Positions 1 to 5,541 of a DNA stretch of 20,465 bases are shown here, one piece after another. The notes under the pieces are model-generated. The model was not told where the DNA came from. It ran no database searches and was given only the letters and a program-made list of their open reading frames with translations. A program made the translations under genes and the position numbers. The stretch is taken from the IMG/VR virus record IMGVR_UViG_3300020405_000037, positions 1-20,465 of that record; one strand, written 5' to 3'. The number at the start of each line of letters is the position of its first letter. The stretch's first letter is position 1. The DNA is from a virus.

Positions 1-20
1 CTTGCTTAACATCAACCCAG

Positions 21-42
21 AGTGTGAGCTTCGGCTCACACT
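21..42 (+). other. Perfect hairpin with UUCG tetraloop
   Basis: A 9-bp perfect stem (AGTGTGAGC at 21-29, GCTCACACT at 34-42) is closed by the very stable TTCG tetraloop at 30-33. No T-run follows, so it is not a classical intrinsic terminator. It lies just upstream of the Shine-Dalgarno of the small gene at 65 and could mark an RNA processing site, protect a 3' end, or be a weak terminator. It is the first of three such hairpins in 540 bases. Confidence 0.8.
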
Positions 43-64
43 CGCAACCTGCAGGAGATAAACT

Positions 65-235
65 ATGAATGCAGAAAAGACACGCGACTACTGCGTTAAG
101 TGGTTACAAGACTATTCACTCTTTTCTAGGTACTTCTTTACTGAGGGCCAAGCAAGAGCATGGATAACACGAGAACTGTTGAGCAAAACACCAGTGATAT
201 CTATTGATGATATCCAGCTCATCAAAGTACGCTAA
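65..235 (+). CDS. Small hypothetical phage protein (56 aa)
   Basis: A 56-residue open frame starts at ATG 65 and ends at TAA 233-235. AGGAG at 53-57 gives a correctly spaced ribosome binding site. The protein begins MNAEKTRDYCVKWLQDYS and ends DDIQLIKVR. It has no signal peptide, membrane segment or motif I recognise; the aromatic-rich middle (LFSRYFF) suggests a small folded helical protein. A UUCG hairpin sits on each side (21-42 and 244-263), so it looks like a single-gene cassette of the kind common in phage early regions, where small host-modifying proteins are often encoded. That role is inference from position. The reading frame is short, so the evidence is mainly the ribosome binding site and the tight fit between hairpins. 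Confidence 0.65.
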   Translation: MNAEKTRDYCVKWLQDYSLFSRYFFTEGQARAWITRELLSKTPVISIDDIQLIKVR

Positions 236-243
236 CACTAACC

Positions 244-263
244 GAGGGAGCTTCGGCTCCCTC
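244..263 (+). other. Perfect hairpin with UUCG tetraloop
   Basis: An 8-bp perfect stem (GAGGGAGC at 244-251, GCTCCCTC at 256-263) is capped by TTCG at 252-255. It lies 8 bases after the stop of the preceding small gene and just before the AGGAGA ribosome binding site (275-280) of the next one. No T-run follows. It may be an RNA-stabilising or processing element, or a weak terminator that lets transcription continue. Confidence 0.8.
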
Positions 264-285
264 ACTGTTCTAATAGGAGAATACA

Positions 286-510
286 ATGAATATAGAACAA
301 ACAATCGACTACGGATATGACGTAAAATACAAGAACGGTACACTGTACTTAACTGATCGCAGATGGAAGTACATGTTTGATGCAACCACACTCAAACTTG
401 GTGATGTAAGATATGCACTCAAGCATAATAACATAGACTCACTGCCTTGGTTAGCCAAGTTCAGAAGACACAACGATACAAACCTATGGGAATTGTATGC
501 AACCAACTAG
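286..510 (+). CDS. Small hypothetical phage protein (74 aa)
   Basis: A 74-residue protein starting at ATG 286, with AGGAGA at 275-280 as ribosome binding site. It begins MNIEQTIDYGYDVKYKNGT and is rich in aromatic and charged residues, with alternating hydrophobic positions that suggest beta strands in the first half. I see no known motif, signal peptide or membrane segment. Like its upstream neighbour it is bracketed by UUCG hairpins, and the downstream one (516-540) carries a T-run and should end this transcript. It is probably an early accessory protein, but no function can be assigned. Other open frames across the same bases, in other frames and on the other strand, lack comparable ribosome binding sites. 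Confidence 0.7.
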   Translation: MNIEQTIDYGYDVKYKNGTLYLTDRRWKYMFDATTLKLGDVRYALKHNNIDSLPWLAKFRRHNDTNLWELYATN

Positions 511-515
511 AGATT

Positions 516-540
516 GGGGCTTCGGCCCCTTTCTTTTTTA
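516..540 (+). terminator. Intrinsic terminator with UUCG loop
   Basis: Stem GGGGC (516-520) and GCCCC (525-529) enclose TTCG (521-524) and are followed by a T-rich tract (530-539, interrupted by one C) that continues T-rich beyond. This is a standard rho-independent terminator six bases after the stop of the small gene ending at 510. It closes the short first transcription unit before the long non-coding region. Confidence 0.85.
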
Positions 541-669
541 TTTCTTTTTTTGTTTTTTATTTTTTATATATAAAATCCCATAGTTCGGGGGGTTATAGCA
601 CGCATACTAACAGAGTTAATGTTATAGTTACATGTAAAGTTACAAGGTATCTAGCTATCTAGTTACAAC

Positions 670-698
670 TTGACACAACATGTTGTGCTTTAGATACC
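670..698 (+). promoter_or_regulatory. Candidate sigma-70-like promoter overlapping a palindromic operator
   Basis: A consensus -35 hexamer TTGACA lies at 670-675. Possible -10 hexamers are TAGATA at 691-696 (15-base spacer) or GATACC at 693-698 (17-base spacer); neither is perfect. The 14-bp palindrome CACAACATGTTGTG (674-687) overlaps the -35 and fills the spacer, the classic place for a repressor site. The -35 match is seen directly; promoter activity is inferred. Confidence 0.3.
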
Positions 699-1043
699 TA
701 AAGTTTACACGATGTAGTCCATATAGCGTTGATTTACTTGCGTTTTAGCCATATGACAAGCGAAATACTATCTAGTTTATCTAAATTATCTATGAATTAT
801 ACATATACCCTTTGTCTGCAAGATATTTCCAACGATATAACGATAGCGAGAGTAGCAACGTATTACTTAATTCCACCTAGATAGTTTATATACTAAGTTG
901 TAACCTGCTGTTATACTTATGTTTTCTAGTATCTATAACCTGTAGGTATCCTGTAACTATACATGTATAAAGCTGTGTGTTTATAGATACTTGTTTAAAC
1001 TTGCGTTTATCTTGTAAATACGCCAAAACTTTACAAGCGAAAA

Positions 1044-1098
1044 CCGATTTGATAAAGTTCAAAAATCGGCAGGGCGAGGGTATCAGATACTCTGATAC
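1044..1098 (+). repeat. Two inverted repeats in the leader of the gene at 1141
   Basis: The first inverted repeat is CCGATTT (1044-1050) with AAATCGG (1063-1069), loop 12 bases. The second is GTATCAGA (1080-1087) with TCTGATAC (1091-1098), loop 3 bases. Both lie 30 to 95 bases before the start codon at 1141. They could be operators or leader RNA hairpins controlling the first gene of the long operon. Neither is followed by a T-run. Confidence 0.6.
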
Positions 1099-1126
1099 TA
1101 TCTGCTGTATACCAATGATCTTAAAC

Positions 1127-1135
1127 AAAGGAGGT
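1127..1135 (+). promoter_or_regulatory. Near-perfect Shine-Dalgarno sequence
   Basis: AAAGGAGGT sits five bases before ATG 1141 and matches the anti-Shine-Dalgarno sequence of 16S rRNA almost completely. It fixes the start of the 101-residue protein and suggests high translation of this first gene of the operon. Confidence 0.85.
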
Positions 1136-1140
1136 ATATC

Positions 1141-1446
1141 ATGGGTAAATTATACGAAGGTAATGTAGAACTGTTTGCTAACCACAAGACTAAGAAGGTT
1201 AACATCCGTCCTAACCCCGAGGGTAAGTTCAACAAGGAGAATGTATCCGAGTTGTACAACAAGATGAAAGAGCATGCTACTAGGTTGAAGTATGAGATGA
1301 ACTTGTTTGTACCCGATGCTAACAAAGCAGAAGTTCCTGTGTTGTTAGCTAGCTTGAGGTTTGGTGGTAAACCATACTTAGCTATGTTGGATAAGCGTGA
1401 TACTACAGCACCATCAAGGAAGAGCGACATTGAAGTTCTATCCTAA
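1141..1446 (+). CDS. Hypothetical phage protein (101 aa)
   Basis: A 101-residue protein with an almost perfect ribosome binding site (1127-1135). It begins MGKLYEGNVELFANHKTKK and ends with an acidic SDIEVLS tail; it is soluble, lysine-rich and has no cysteine. The first half looks beta-stranded, the middle (about residues 34-52) helical, and the motif GGKPYLAMLDKRD near residues 74-86 is the most protein-like block. I do not recognise the family. It is the first gene after the 600-base control region and is followed immediately by a strong terminator (1457-1489), so it may be transcribed at a higher level than the genes downstream. A role as an abundant early protein is inference. Confidence 0.8.
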   Translation: MGKLYEGNVELFANHKTKKVNIRPNPEGKFNKENVSELYNKMKEHATRLKYEMNLFVPDANKAEVPVLLASLRFGGKPYLAMLDKRDTTAPSRKSDIEVLS

Positions 1447-1456
1447 ACATTCATTT

Positions 1457-1489
1457 GAGAGCATGGGTAACACCATGCTCTCTTTTTTT
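1457..1489 (+). terminator. Strong intrinsic terminator
   Basis: A 10-bp perfect stem (GAGAGCATGG at 1457-1466, CCATGCTCTC at 1473-1482) with a six-base loop is followed by seven T residues (1483-1489). This is a textbook rho-independent terminator ten bases after the stop at 1446. The next gene starts at 1508, leaving almost no room for a promoter, so partial read-through or antitermination is likely. Confidence 0.92.
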
Positions 1490-1507
1490 GTAACTATGGG
1501 AGATACA

Positions 1508-1720
1508 ATGACAGGTAATTACATCTGTAATGTTTGTGGTATCGAGGAGGTTATGCCTGCTCGTTATCAACTTGGTTATCGTTCGTGTTTGAAATGTGGG
1601 GAGGTGACGGCAGGTAAGCGTAAGTTTACAGTCGTACCAATGCACAAGTCTAACTACGTTGTGATATCCAACAAGAAAGAACTCAAAGGTATCAACAACA
1701 AAGGAGGTTTGTATGAATGA
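1508..1720 (+). CDS. Small zinc-ribbon protein (70 aa)
   Basis: A 70-residue protein with two CxxC pairs, C7/C10 and C27/C30, each followed by glycine, spaced like a zinc ribbon. The segment between them contains MPARYQLGYRSC and the C-terminal half contains TVVPMHKSNYVVISNKKEL; I associate this pattern with small conserved proteins of T7-like and aquatic phages whose function is unknown. Start ATG 1508 is preferred because GGGAGA lies at the right distance (1498-1503); an in-frame ATG at 1497 would add four residues. Longer upstream starts would read through the terminator. A role in nucleic acid or RNA polymerase binding is possible for a zinc ribbon but not shown. Its last codons (KGGL) overlap the Shine-Dalgarno of the next gene. 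Confidence 0.85.
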   Translation: MTGNYICNVCGIEEVMPARYQLGYRSCLKCGEVTAGKRKFTVVPMHKSNYVVISNKKELKGINNKGGLYE

Positions 1721-1805
1721 TATCACATGGTGGATTGTATGGGGGGCATTGGCATCAGCTACTGTCTCTCTACTAGACATCTACTTTGGATGGGGTTTGT
1801 TCTAA
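1713..1805 (+). CDS. Micro-protein with one membrane segment (30 aa)
   Basis: A 30-residue frame starts at ATG 1713, five bases after AAAGGAGGT, one of the strongest ribosome binding sites in the window. The peptide (MNDITWWIVWGALASATVSL, then a short hydrophobic and aromatic tail) is almost entirely hydrophobic and would span the membrane once. Its stop TAA shares its last A with the ATG of the next gene (1805), which also encodes a membrane protein, so the pair is probably translated together. The pairing recalls small phage membrane proteins that act on the host envelope, but nothing in the sequence proves this. It is too short to judge by codon use, so the ribosome binding site is the main support. 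Confidence 0.6.
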   Translation: MNDITWWIVWGALASATVSLLDIYFGWGLF

Positions 1806-2011
1806 TGATTATCTATGGACACCCTGTAACTAAACGAAAGGTATTGGAATGGATACTAGCACTTGTCGCAACGGCAGGTGTTGGTTTCCTTCTTGCCTTT
1901 GTAATCATCAACCTGTTGTTAGGTTGTGAGACATGGGATGAAAGTCTTTGGACTGAATACAACTCATGTCTAACCTTACAACACATTATAGAAGGAGTGA
2001 CTAATGACTAA
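1805..2011 (+). CDS. Small single-pass membrane protein (68 aa)
   Basis: A 68-residue protein beginning MIIYGHPVTKRKVLEWILAL. A basic N-terminal stretch (TKRK) is followed by a hydrophobic segment at about residues 15-40, then an acidic, cysteine-containing tail (GCETWDESLW). The charge pattern suggests the N-terminus stays in the cytoplasm and the tail is outside. Start ATG 1805 overlaps the previous stop (TAATG), a typical termination-reinitiation arrangement; a longer frame from ATG 1727 exists but overlaps the upstream micro-protein and has no good ribosome binding site. A holin or spanin part is conceivable but the early position argues against it. No family recognised. Confidence 0.7.
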   Translation: MIIYGHPVTKRKVLEWILALVATAGVGFLLAFVIINLLLGCETWDESLWTEYNSCLTLQHIIEGVTND

Positions 2012-2195
2012 GGCTACGTTGAAACTCTTTATGCTACGAGAGCATCAAGATGGAGTACCAGTAAGAGATAAGAATGGTGACATTATCTTTTACTCAGACA
2101 AGCAAGTCGCCAAGAAGAATAGGGTAGGCAAGCAAGTCGTATCCTATGGCTTTGACCATCGCAAGTATAACCATAACAGAAAGGAAGGTGCGTAA
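2004..2195 (+). CDS. Small basic hypothetical protein (63 aa)
   Basis: A 63-residue basic protein starting at ATG 2004, eight bases inside the end of the preceding gene, with GAAGGAG just upstream as ribosome binding site. It begins MTKATLKLFMLREHQDG and is rich in lysine and arginine, ending HNRKEGA. The segment GVPVRDKNGDIIFYSDK looks like a beta hairpin. It has no recognised motif. Its stop overlaps the start of the MoxR-type ATPase (TAATG at 2193-2197), so it is the first member of that coupled set and may work with it, which is inference from position only. Confidence 0.75.
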   Translation: MTKATLKLFMLREHQDGVPVRDKNGDIIFYSDKQVAKKNRVGKQVVSYGFDHRKYNHNRKEGA

Positions 2196-3187
2196 TGCGA
2201 GCAACATTGTTGAAGGAAACTATCAAGAACCTGTTCCCAATCAAGAGGACTATCTCTATCGAAGGTAGCCCGGGTGGAGGTAAGACAACCATCGTGCAAG
2301 AAGTTGCCAAGGAGTTGAGTGTCGGATACATCGAGAAGCATATGCCAACCATGTTGGTGGAGGACTTTGGTATCCTCTATCCGAATGGTGATGAGATGCT
2401 TCACTACAAGCTACCCGATTGGTTTCCATACGAGGGCAGGGATGACATACCCGATGAAGGTATCCTGTGTTTCGATGACAGAAACCAAGCGAGTGCAGAC
2501 TTGCAGAAGGTGTTGGCTAACATCTGTCAAGCTAGGAATTTACACGGCAAGCCAATGAAGAAAGGTTGGATGGTCGTGTCTACTGGTAACAGACAGTCGG
2601 ACAGAGCAGGTGCTAACAGAGTTCTATCTCACTTGCGTAATCGTGAGACTGTGTATGAACTTGAGACACACCTTGATGACTGGACATCATGGGCGATTGA
2701 CCACGGAGTGAAACCTGTTGTCATATCATTCATTCGATTCCGTACTGCTTTGCTACATGACTTTGATCCACAGAGAGATGTGAACCCATCTCCTCGTAGT
2801 TGGGTTGAGGGTGTTGCCAACATGATTGGTGTTGTACCACCCGAAGCAGAGTACGAGACATTCAAGGGTGCTGTTGGTGAAGGTTGTGCCGCTGAGTTCA
2901 GTGGCTTCTTGAAGATCGAACGGAAGCTACCTAACCCCGATACAATCATTCAGTCACCAATGACTGTGGCTGTACCCGATGACCCTGCTACTTGCTATGC
3001 ACTTACTGGTGCATTGGGTGAGAGAGCAACCACAGAAAACTTTGGGAACATCGTGAAGTTCGCTGAACGTATGTCACCCGAGTTCTCAGTGTTGTGTGTA
3101 TCGTATGCAAGTCGTAAGAATCCCGACCTTGCATCACATCAAGCGTTCACAGAGTGGGCGATTAAACATCAAGACGTTCTATTCTAA
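2195..3187 (+). CDS. MoxR-type AAA+ ATPase
   Basis: A 330-residue AAA+ ATPase. Walker A is GSPGGGKT at residues 24-31. Walker B is GILCFDD at 89-95, with Asp-Asp where Asp-Glu is usual. Sensor 1 is STGN at 129-132, and arginines in the RVLSHLRNR stretch (about 142-150) could include the arginine finger. The size and the lack of other domains fit the MoxR/CbbQ class, which works with VWA-domain partners to remodel protein complexes or insert metals. Here the partner is obvious: a VWA protein two genes downstream. Start ATG 2195 overlaps the previous stop. Such ATPases are widespread in phages but their targets are largely unknown. The DD Walker B may alter hydrolysis and is worth noting. Confidence 0.92.
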   Translation: MRATLLKETIKNLFPIKRTISIEGSPGGGKTTIVQEVAKELSVGYIEKHMPTMLVEDFGILYPNGDEMLHYKLPDWFPYEGRDDIPDEGILCFDDRNQASADLQKVLANICQARNLHGKPMKKGWMVVSTGNRQSDRAGANRVLSHLRNRETVYELETHLDDWTSWAIDHGVKPVVISFIRFRTALLHDFDPQRDVNPSPRSWVEGVANMIGVVPPEAEYETFKGAVGEGCAAEFSGFLKIERKLPNPDTIIQSPMTVAVPDDPATCYALTGALGERATTENFGNIVKFAERMSPEFSVLCVSYASRKNPDLASHQAFTEWAIKHQDVLF

Positions 3188-3197
3188 GGAGGTAACT

Positions 3198-4049
3198 ATG
3201 AAGTTGAGCGATAAAGCATTGCTAGTTCAGTTGAACATTTCTCAATGGACAGCAAGAAAATATGACAAGAAGGCTACCGAACAGGTAGCCCAACAGAATG
3301 CCAGTGCATTGACAGCAGGTAGATACAACAAGTCGTTGCTACCAATGAACGATGCTCTGACTAACATTCATCAGAAGTCTACCCTAATCCGTAAGAAGTT
3401 CTACACGAACACCTTACCTTGGGGTATCGAAGGTACGATGATGTTGCCATCAGCTAACTACCTAAACTTTATGACAGAGTTTAGGAAAGAGAAGTCTGAC
3501 TGGCAACAGCTTGTTGATACATTCTACCAAGAGTATCCAAGACTGCATGCAGATGCACAGAGATTCCTTGGTAACTTGTACAACAGGAATGATTATCCTG
3601 CTCTGCATGATATCCAACGTAAGTTCAAGATGGACATGGCTGTGTTTCCAGTACCATCCAATGACTTCCGTGTGAGTATCGGTGATGAAGAACTGGAGAG
3701 GATACAGCAAGACGTTGAGTCGAGAGTACAAGATGCGGCTCAACAAGCTATGCAAGAAGCTTGGCAGAGATTGTATGACCGAGTGAAACACATGGCTGAG
3801 AAACTTGCCGACCCAAAGTCTGTGTTCAGAGATACCTTGGTTGAGAATACCAAGGAAGTCTGTTCGATATTGAGTCGGTTGAACTTTGCTGATGACCCTA
3901 ACTTGGAGAACATGCGTCAACAAGTTGAGCAGTCATTGGCTAACAATCACCCAGAAAGTCTGCGTAATGACCCCGACCTCAGACGTACCAAGGCTGAGGA
4001 AGCGAAGGCAATCATGGACAAGATGGGTGCATTTATGGGAGGTAACTAA
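3198..4049 (+). CDS. DUF3150-like helical protein between MoxR and VWA genes
   Basis: A 283-residue protein starting at ATG 3198 behind AAGGAGGT; a longer in-frame extension to 3096 overlaps the ATPase and is unlikely. The N-terminus (MKLSDKALLVQLNISQWTAR) and the long helical region at about residues 160-215, rich in Q, E and R, are followed by LSRLNFADDPNLENMRQQVE and an alanine-rich end. This order, and the place between a MoxR ATPase and a VWA/metallopeptidase gene, resembles the DUF3150-type proteins found in the same setting in phages and proteobacteria; the family name is from memory and is tentative. It has no catalytic motif and probably acts as an adaptor or substrate-recognition part of the complex. 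The stop overlaps the next start (TAATG). Confidence 0.75.
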   Translation: MKLSDKALLVQLNISQWTARKYDKKATEQVAQQNASALTAGRYNKSLLPMNDALTNIHQKSTLIRKKFYTNTLPWGIEGTMMLPSANYLNFMTEFRKEKSDWQQLVDTFYQEYPRLHADAQRFLGNLYNRNDYPALHDIQRKFKMDMAVFPVPSNDFRVSIGDEELERIQQDVESRVQDAAQQAMQEAWQRLYDRVKHMAEKLADPKSVFRDTLVENTKEVCSILSRLNFADDPNLENMRQQVEQSLANNHPESLRNDPDLRRTKAEEAKAIMDKMGAFMGGN

Positions 4050-5179
4050 TGGACTTAGAAAGAAGAATCGCCAAGGCAAAGACGGCACTCATACTTGAGC
4101 ATCCGTTCTTTGGTAACTTGGCAATGAACATGCCCTTTGAATTATCAGAGGATGTTCCAACAGCGGCTACCAATGGTAGCCGTGTGTTGTTTAACCCTAG
4201 CTTTTGTGAGCCATTGAAAGACGATGAACTGTTGTTCCTCGTTGCTCACGAAGTTTGTCACCCAATGCTTGAGCATATCTTTCGATTGAATGGTCGTGAT
4301 CCAAAGCGTTGGAACTATGCAGGTGATGCTGTCATCAATCCAATGCTTGAAGATGAGGGCATCGGTAAGTTCATCGAAGGTGGTGTCATGGACAGAGACT
4401 TGCTTCAGCGAGGTGGTGGTACTACCGATGGTGTCTACAACTTGTTGCCACCAATGCCCGAAGATGGTGATGGTGGGTATGGTGACGGAATGAAACCATA
4501 CGATGACATCGAAGATGCAGGGGAGGGTTCTTCCCCTGCTGAGATTGAGCAGAAGAAAGCAGAGTGGAAAGTCAAGGTTGCTCAAGCGGCTCAGTCTGCA
4601 AAGATGATGGGCAAACTATCAGCAGGACTTGAACGATTCGTTGGTGAGTTGATGAAACCACGAGTGAATTGGAAAGATGTCATGCAGAGGTTTCTTGTCA
4701 AGCAACGTACTGACACGAGGACTTGGGCAAGACCAAACAGGAGGTTCTTGTCACAAGGTATGTATCTACCGAGCGTATCGGGTGAAGCACTAGGTGAACT
4801 ATGCTTTGCTATCGACACATCGGGTTCGATTGGTGAGGATGAACTCAATCAGTTTGCGAGTGAGATTATCAAAGTTTACCAAGACTTATCGCCTAAGAAG
4901 ATACATGTCATCTACTTTGATTCTGTTGTCTGTCACTATGACTGCTTTGAAGATGATGAGCCAGTAATCAAACCACATGGTGGTGGAGGTACTGCGTTCA
5001 GTCCTATCTTCAGATTCATGCAGGACAAGGACATTGATCCTGTTGCCTGTGTCGTACTTACTGACCTGTGTTGTGACGACTTTGGTGATGAACCTGCGTA
5101 TCCAGTTCTATGGGTATCCAACATGAAAGGCGATGCACCTTGGGGTGAAATTGTCTACATGGAGGGTGTCAATGACTAG
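4049..5179 (+). CDS. VWA-domain protein with HExxH metallopeptidase-like N-terminus (DUF2201-like)
   Basis: A 376-residue two-domain protein. The N-terminal part contains HEVCH (residues 67-71), an HExxH zinc site, followed by WNYAGDAVIN (88-97), where D93 could be a further ligand; this matches the putative metallopeptidase domain placed before VWA domains in DUF2201-type proteins. A charged, glycine-rich linker (about 120-170) leads to a VWA-like domain with a complete MIDAS: DTSGS at 256-260, T315 in GGGGT and D339 in LTD. VWA domains bind partners through a metal ion and pair with MoxR ATPases, as here. The HExxH is intact, so proteolysis is possible, but not shown. Start ATG 4049 is coupled to the preceding stop. 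Confidence 0.92.
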   Translation: MDLERRIAKAKTALILEHPFFGNLAMNMPFELSEDVPTAATNGSRVLFNPSFCEPLKDDELLFLVAHEVCHPMLEHIFRLNGRDPKRWNYAGDAVINPMLEDEGIGKFIEGGVMDRDLLQRGGGTTDGVYNLLPPMPEDGDGGYGDGMKPYDDIEDAGEGSSPAEIEQKKAEWKVKVAQAAQSAKMMGKLSAGLERFVGELMKPRVNWKDVMQRFLVKQRTDTRTWARPNRRFLSQGMYLPSVSGEALGELCFAIDTSGSIGEDELNQFASEIIKVYQDLSPKKIHVIYFDSVVCHYDCFEDDEPVIKPHGGGGTAFSPIFRFMQDKDIDPVACVVLTDLCCDDFGDEPAYPVLWVSNMKGDAPWGEIVYMEGVND

Positions 5180-5369
5180 GCAACTCAACACCGAACAAGA
5201 CATCGAAGAAGTGTTTGAGTACGCAAGTAAGGAGATACTCAACGGCTATATGTTTATGCACAAAGCCAATGGGTATCTCTACTTCAAGCACACAGTAACA
5301 AGAGGGTACATCGAAATACCCGATAAAGAAATAGCTTATCCACAAGGAGGTAACAATGGGAGAAGTTAA
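5172..5369 (+). CDS. Small hypothetical protein (65 aa)
   Basis: A 65-residue protein from ATG 5172, overlapping the end of the VWA gene by eight bases; GGAGGG at 5161-5166 is the ribosome binding site, which rules out the longer frame from 5133. It begins MTRQLNTEQDIEEVFEYASK, probably a helix, then alternates aromatic and polar residues (YMFMHKANGYLYFKH), probably beta strands. The last residues, GGNNGRS, are encoded by the Shine-Dalgarno of the next gene, so they are unlikely to be functionally constrained. I do not recognise the family. The tight coupling places it in the same translation unit as the MoxR/VWA module. Confidence 0.75.
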   Translation: MTRQLNTEQDIEEVFEYASKEILNGYMFMHKANGYLYFKHTVTRGYIEIPDKEIAYPQGGNNGRS

Positions 5370-5541
5370 GAAACTGCTCATAGAAGCAGAGTCTATGTTG
5401 GTCACATGCCTAGATGATTATGGCATGACCAACGACCAAGCGTTTGAGAAGATACGCAAGGAACTAGGTACTATGGCAGAAGAACATGTCCGTAGTTTAA
5501 TTAACAAATGGAACGAGGAGGATAGCACATGGCGACAGTAA
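5356..5541 (+). CDS. Small hypothetical helical protein (61 aa)
   Basis: A 61-residue, mostly helical and acidic protein starting at ATG 5356 behind AAGGAGGTAACA. It begins MGEVKKLLIEAESMLVTCL and contains two predicted helices (about 3-20 and 26-55). It overlaps the previous gene by 14 bases and the next by 13. No catalytic or binding motif is visible. Its composition would suit a small adaptor or dimerising protein, but this is only a guess from its shape. Confidence 0.75.
   Translation: MGEVKKLLIEAESMLVTCLDDYGMTNDQAFEKIRKELGTMAEEHVRSLINKWNEEDSTWRQ

Larger units (their letters stand above)
541..1140. promoter_or_regulatory. 600-base non-coding control region, possible origin or early promoter region
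   Basis: No reading frame here has both a plausible ribosome binding site and protein-like composition. The stretch is AT-rich and holds several ordered signals: palindromes centred on ACATGT at 628-637, 674-687 and 958-969; a duplicated pair of blocks, ACTTGCGTTT then ACAAGCGAAA, at 736-745/756-765 and again at 999-1008/1033-1042; inverted repeats at 1044-1069 and 1080-1098; and many TATCTA/TAGATA words. It separates a terminator (516-540) from the first gene of the long operon (1141). Such placement fits an early promoter and operator region, a replication origin, or both. Which one applies cannot be decided from sequence alone. Confidence 0.55.

Noticed and set aside
7-9. TAA at 7-9 as the stop of an upstream gene
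   Set aside because: Only six bases precede it in the window, so frame and gene cannot be judged.
886-1168. Open frames on both strands within the 600-base gap
   Set aside because: They lack ribosome binding sites, run across inverted repeats and have low-quality composition, so the region is treated as non-coding.
1397-1507. Longer N-terminus for the zinc-ribbon protein
   Set aside because: The extension reads through the terminator at 1457-1489 and overlaps the previous gene; ATG 1508 has its own ribosome binding site.
3096-3197. Longer N-terminus for the DUF3150-like protein
   Set aside because: It would overlap the ATPase gene by more than 90 bases, while ATG 3198 has AAGGAGGT at ideal distance.
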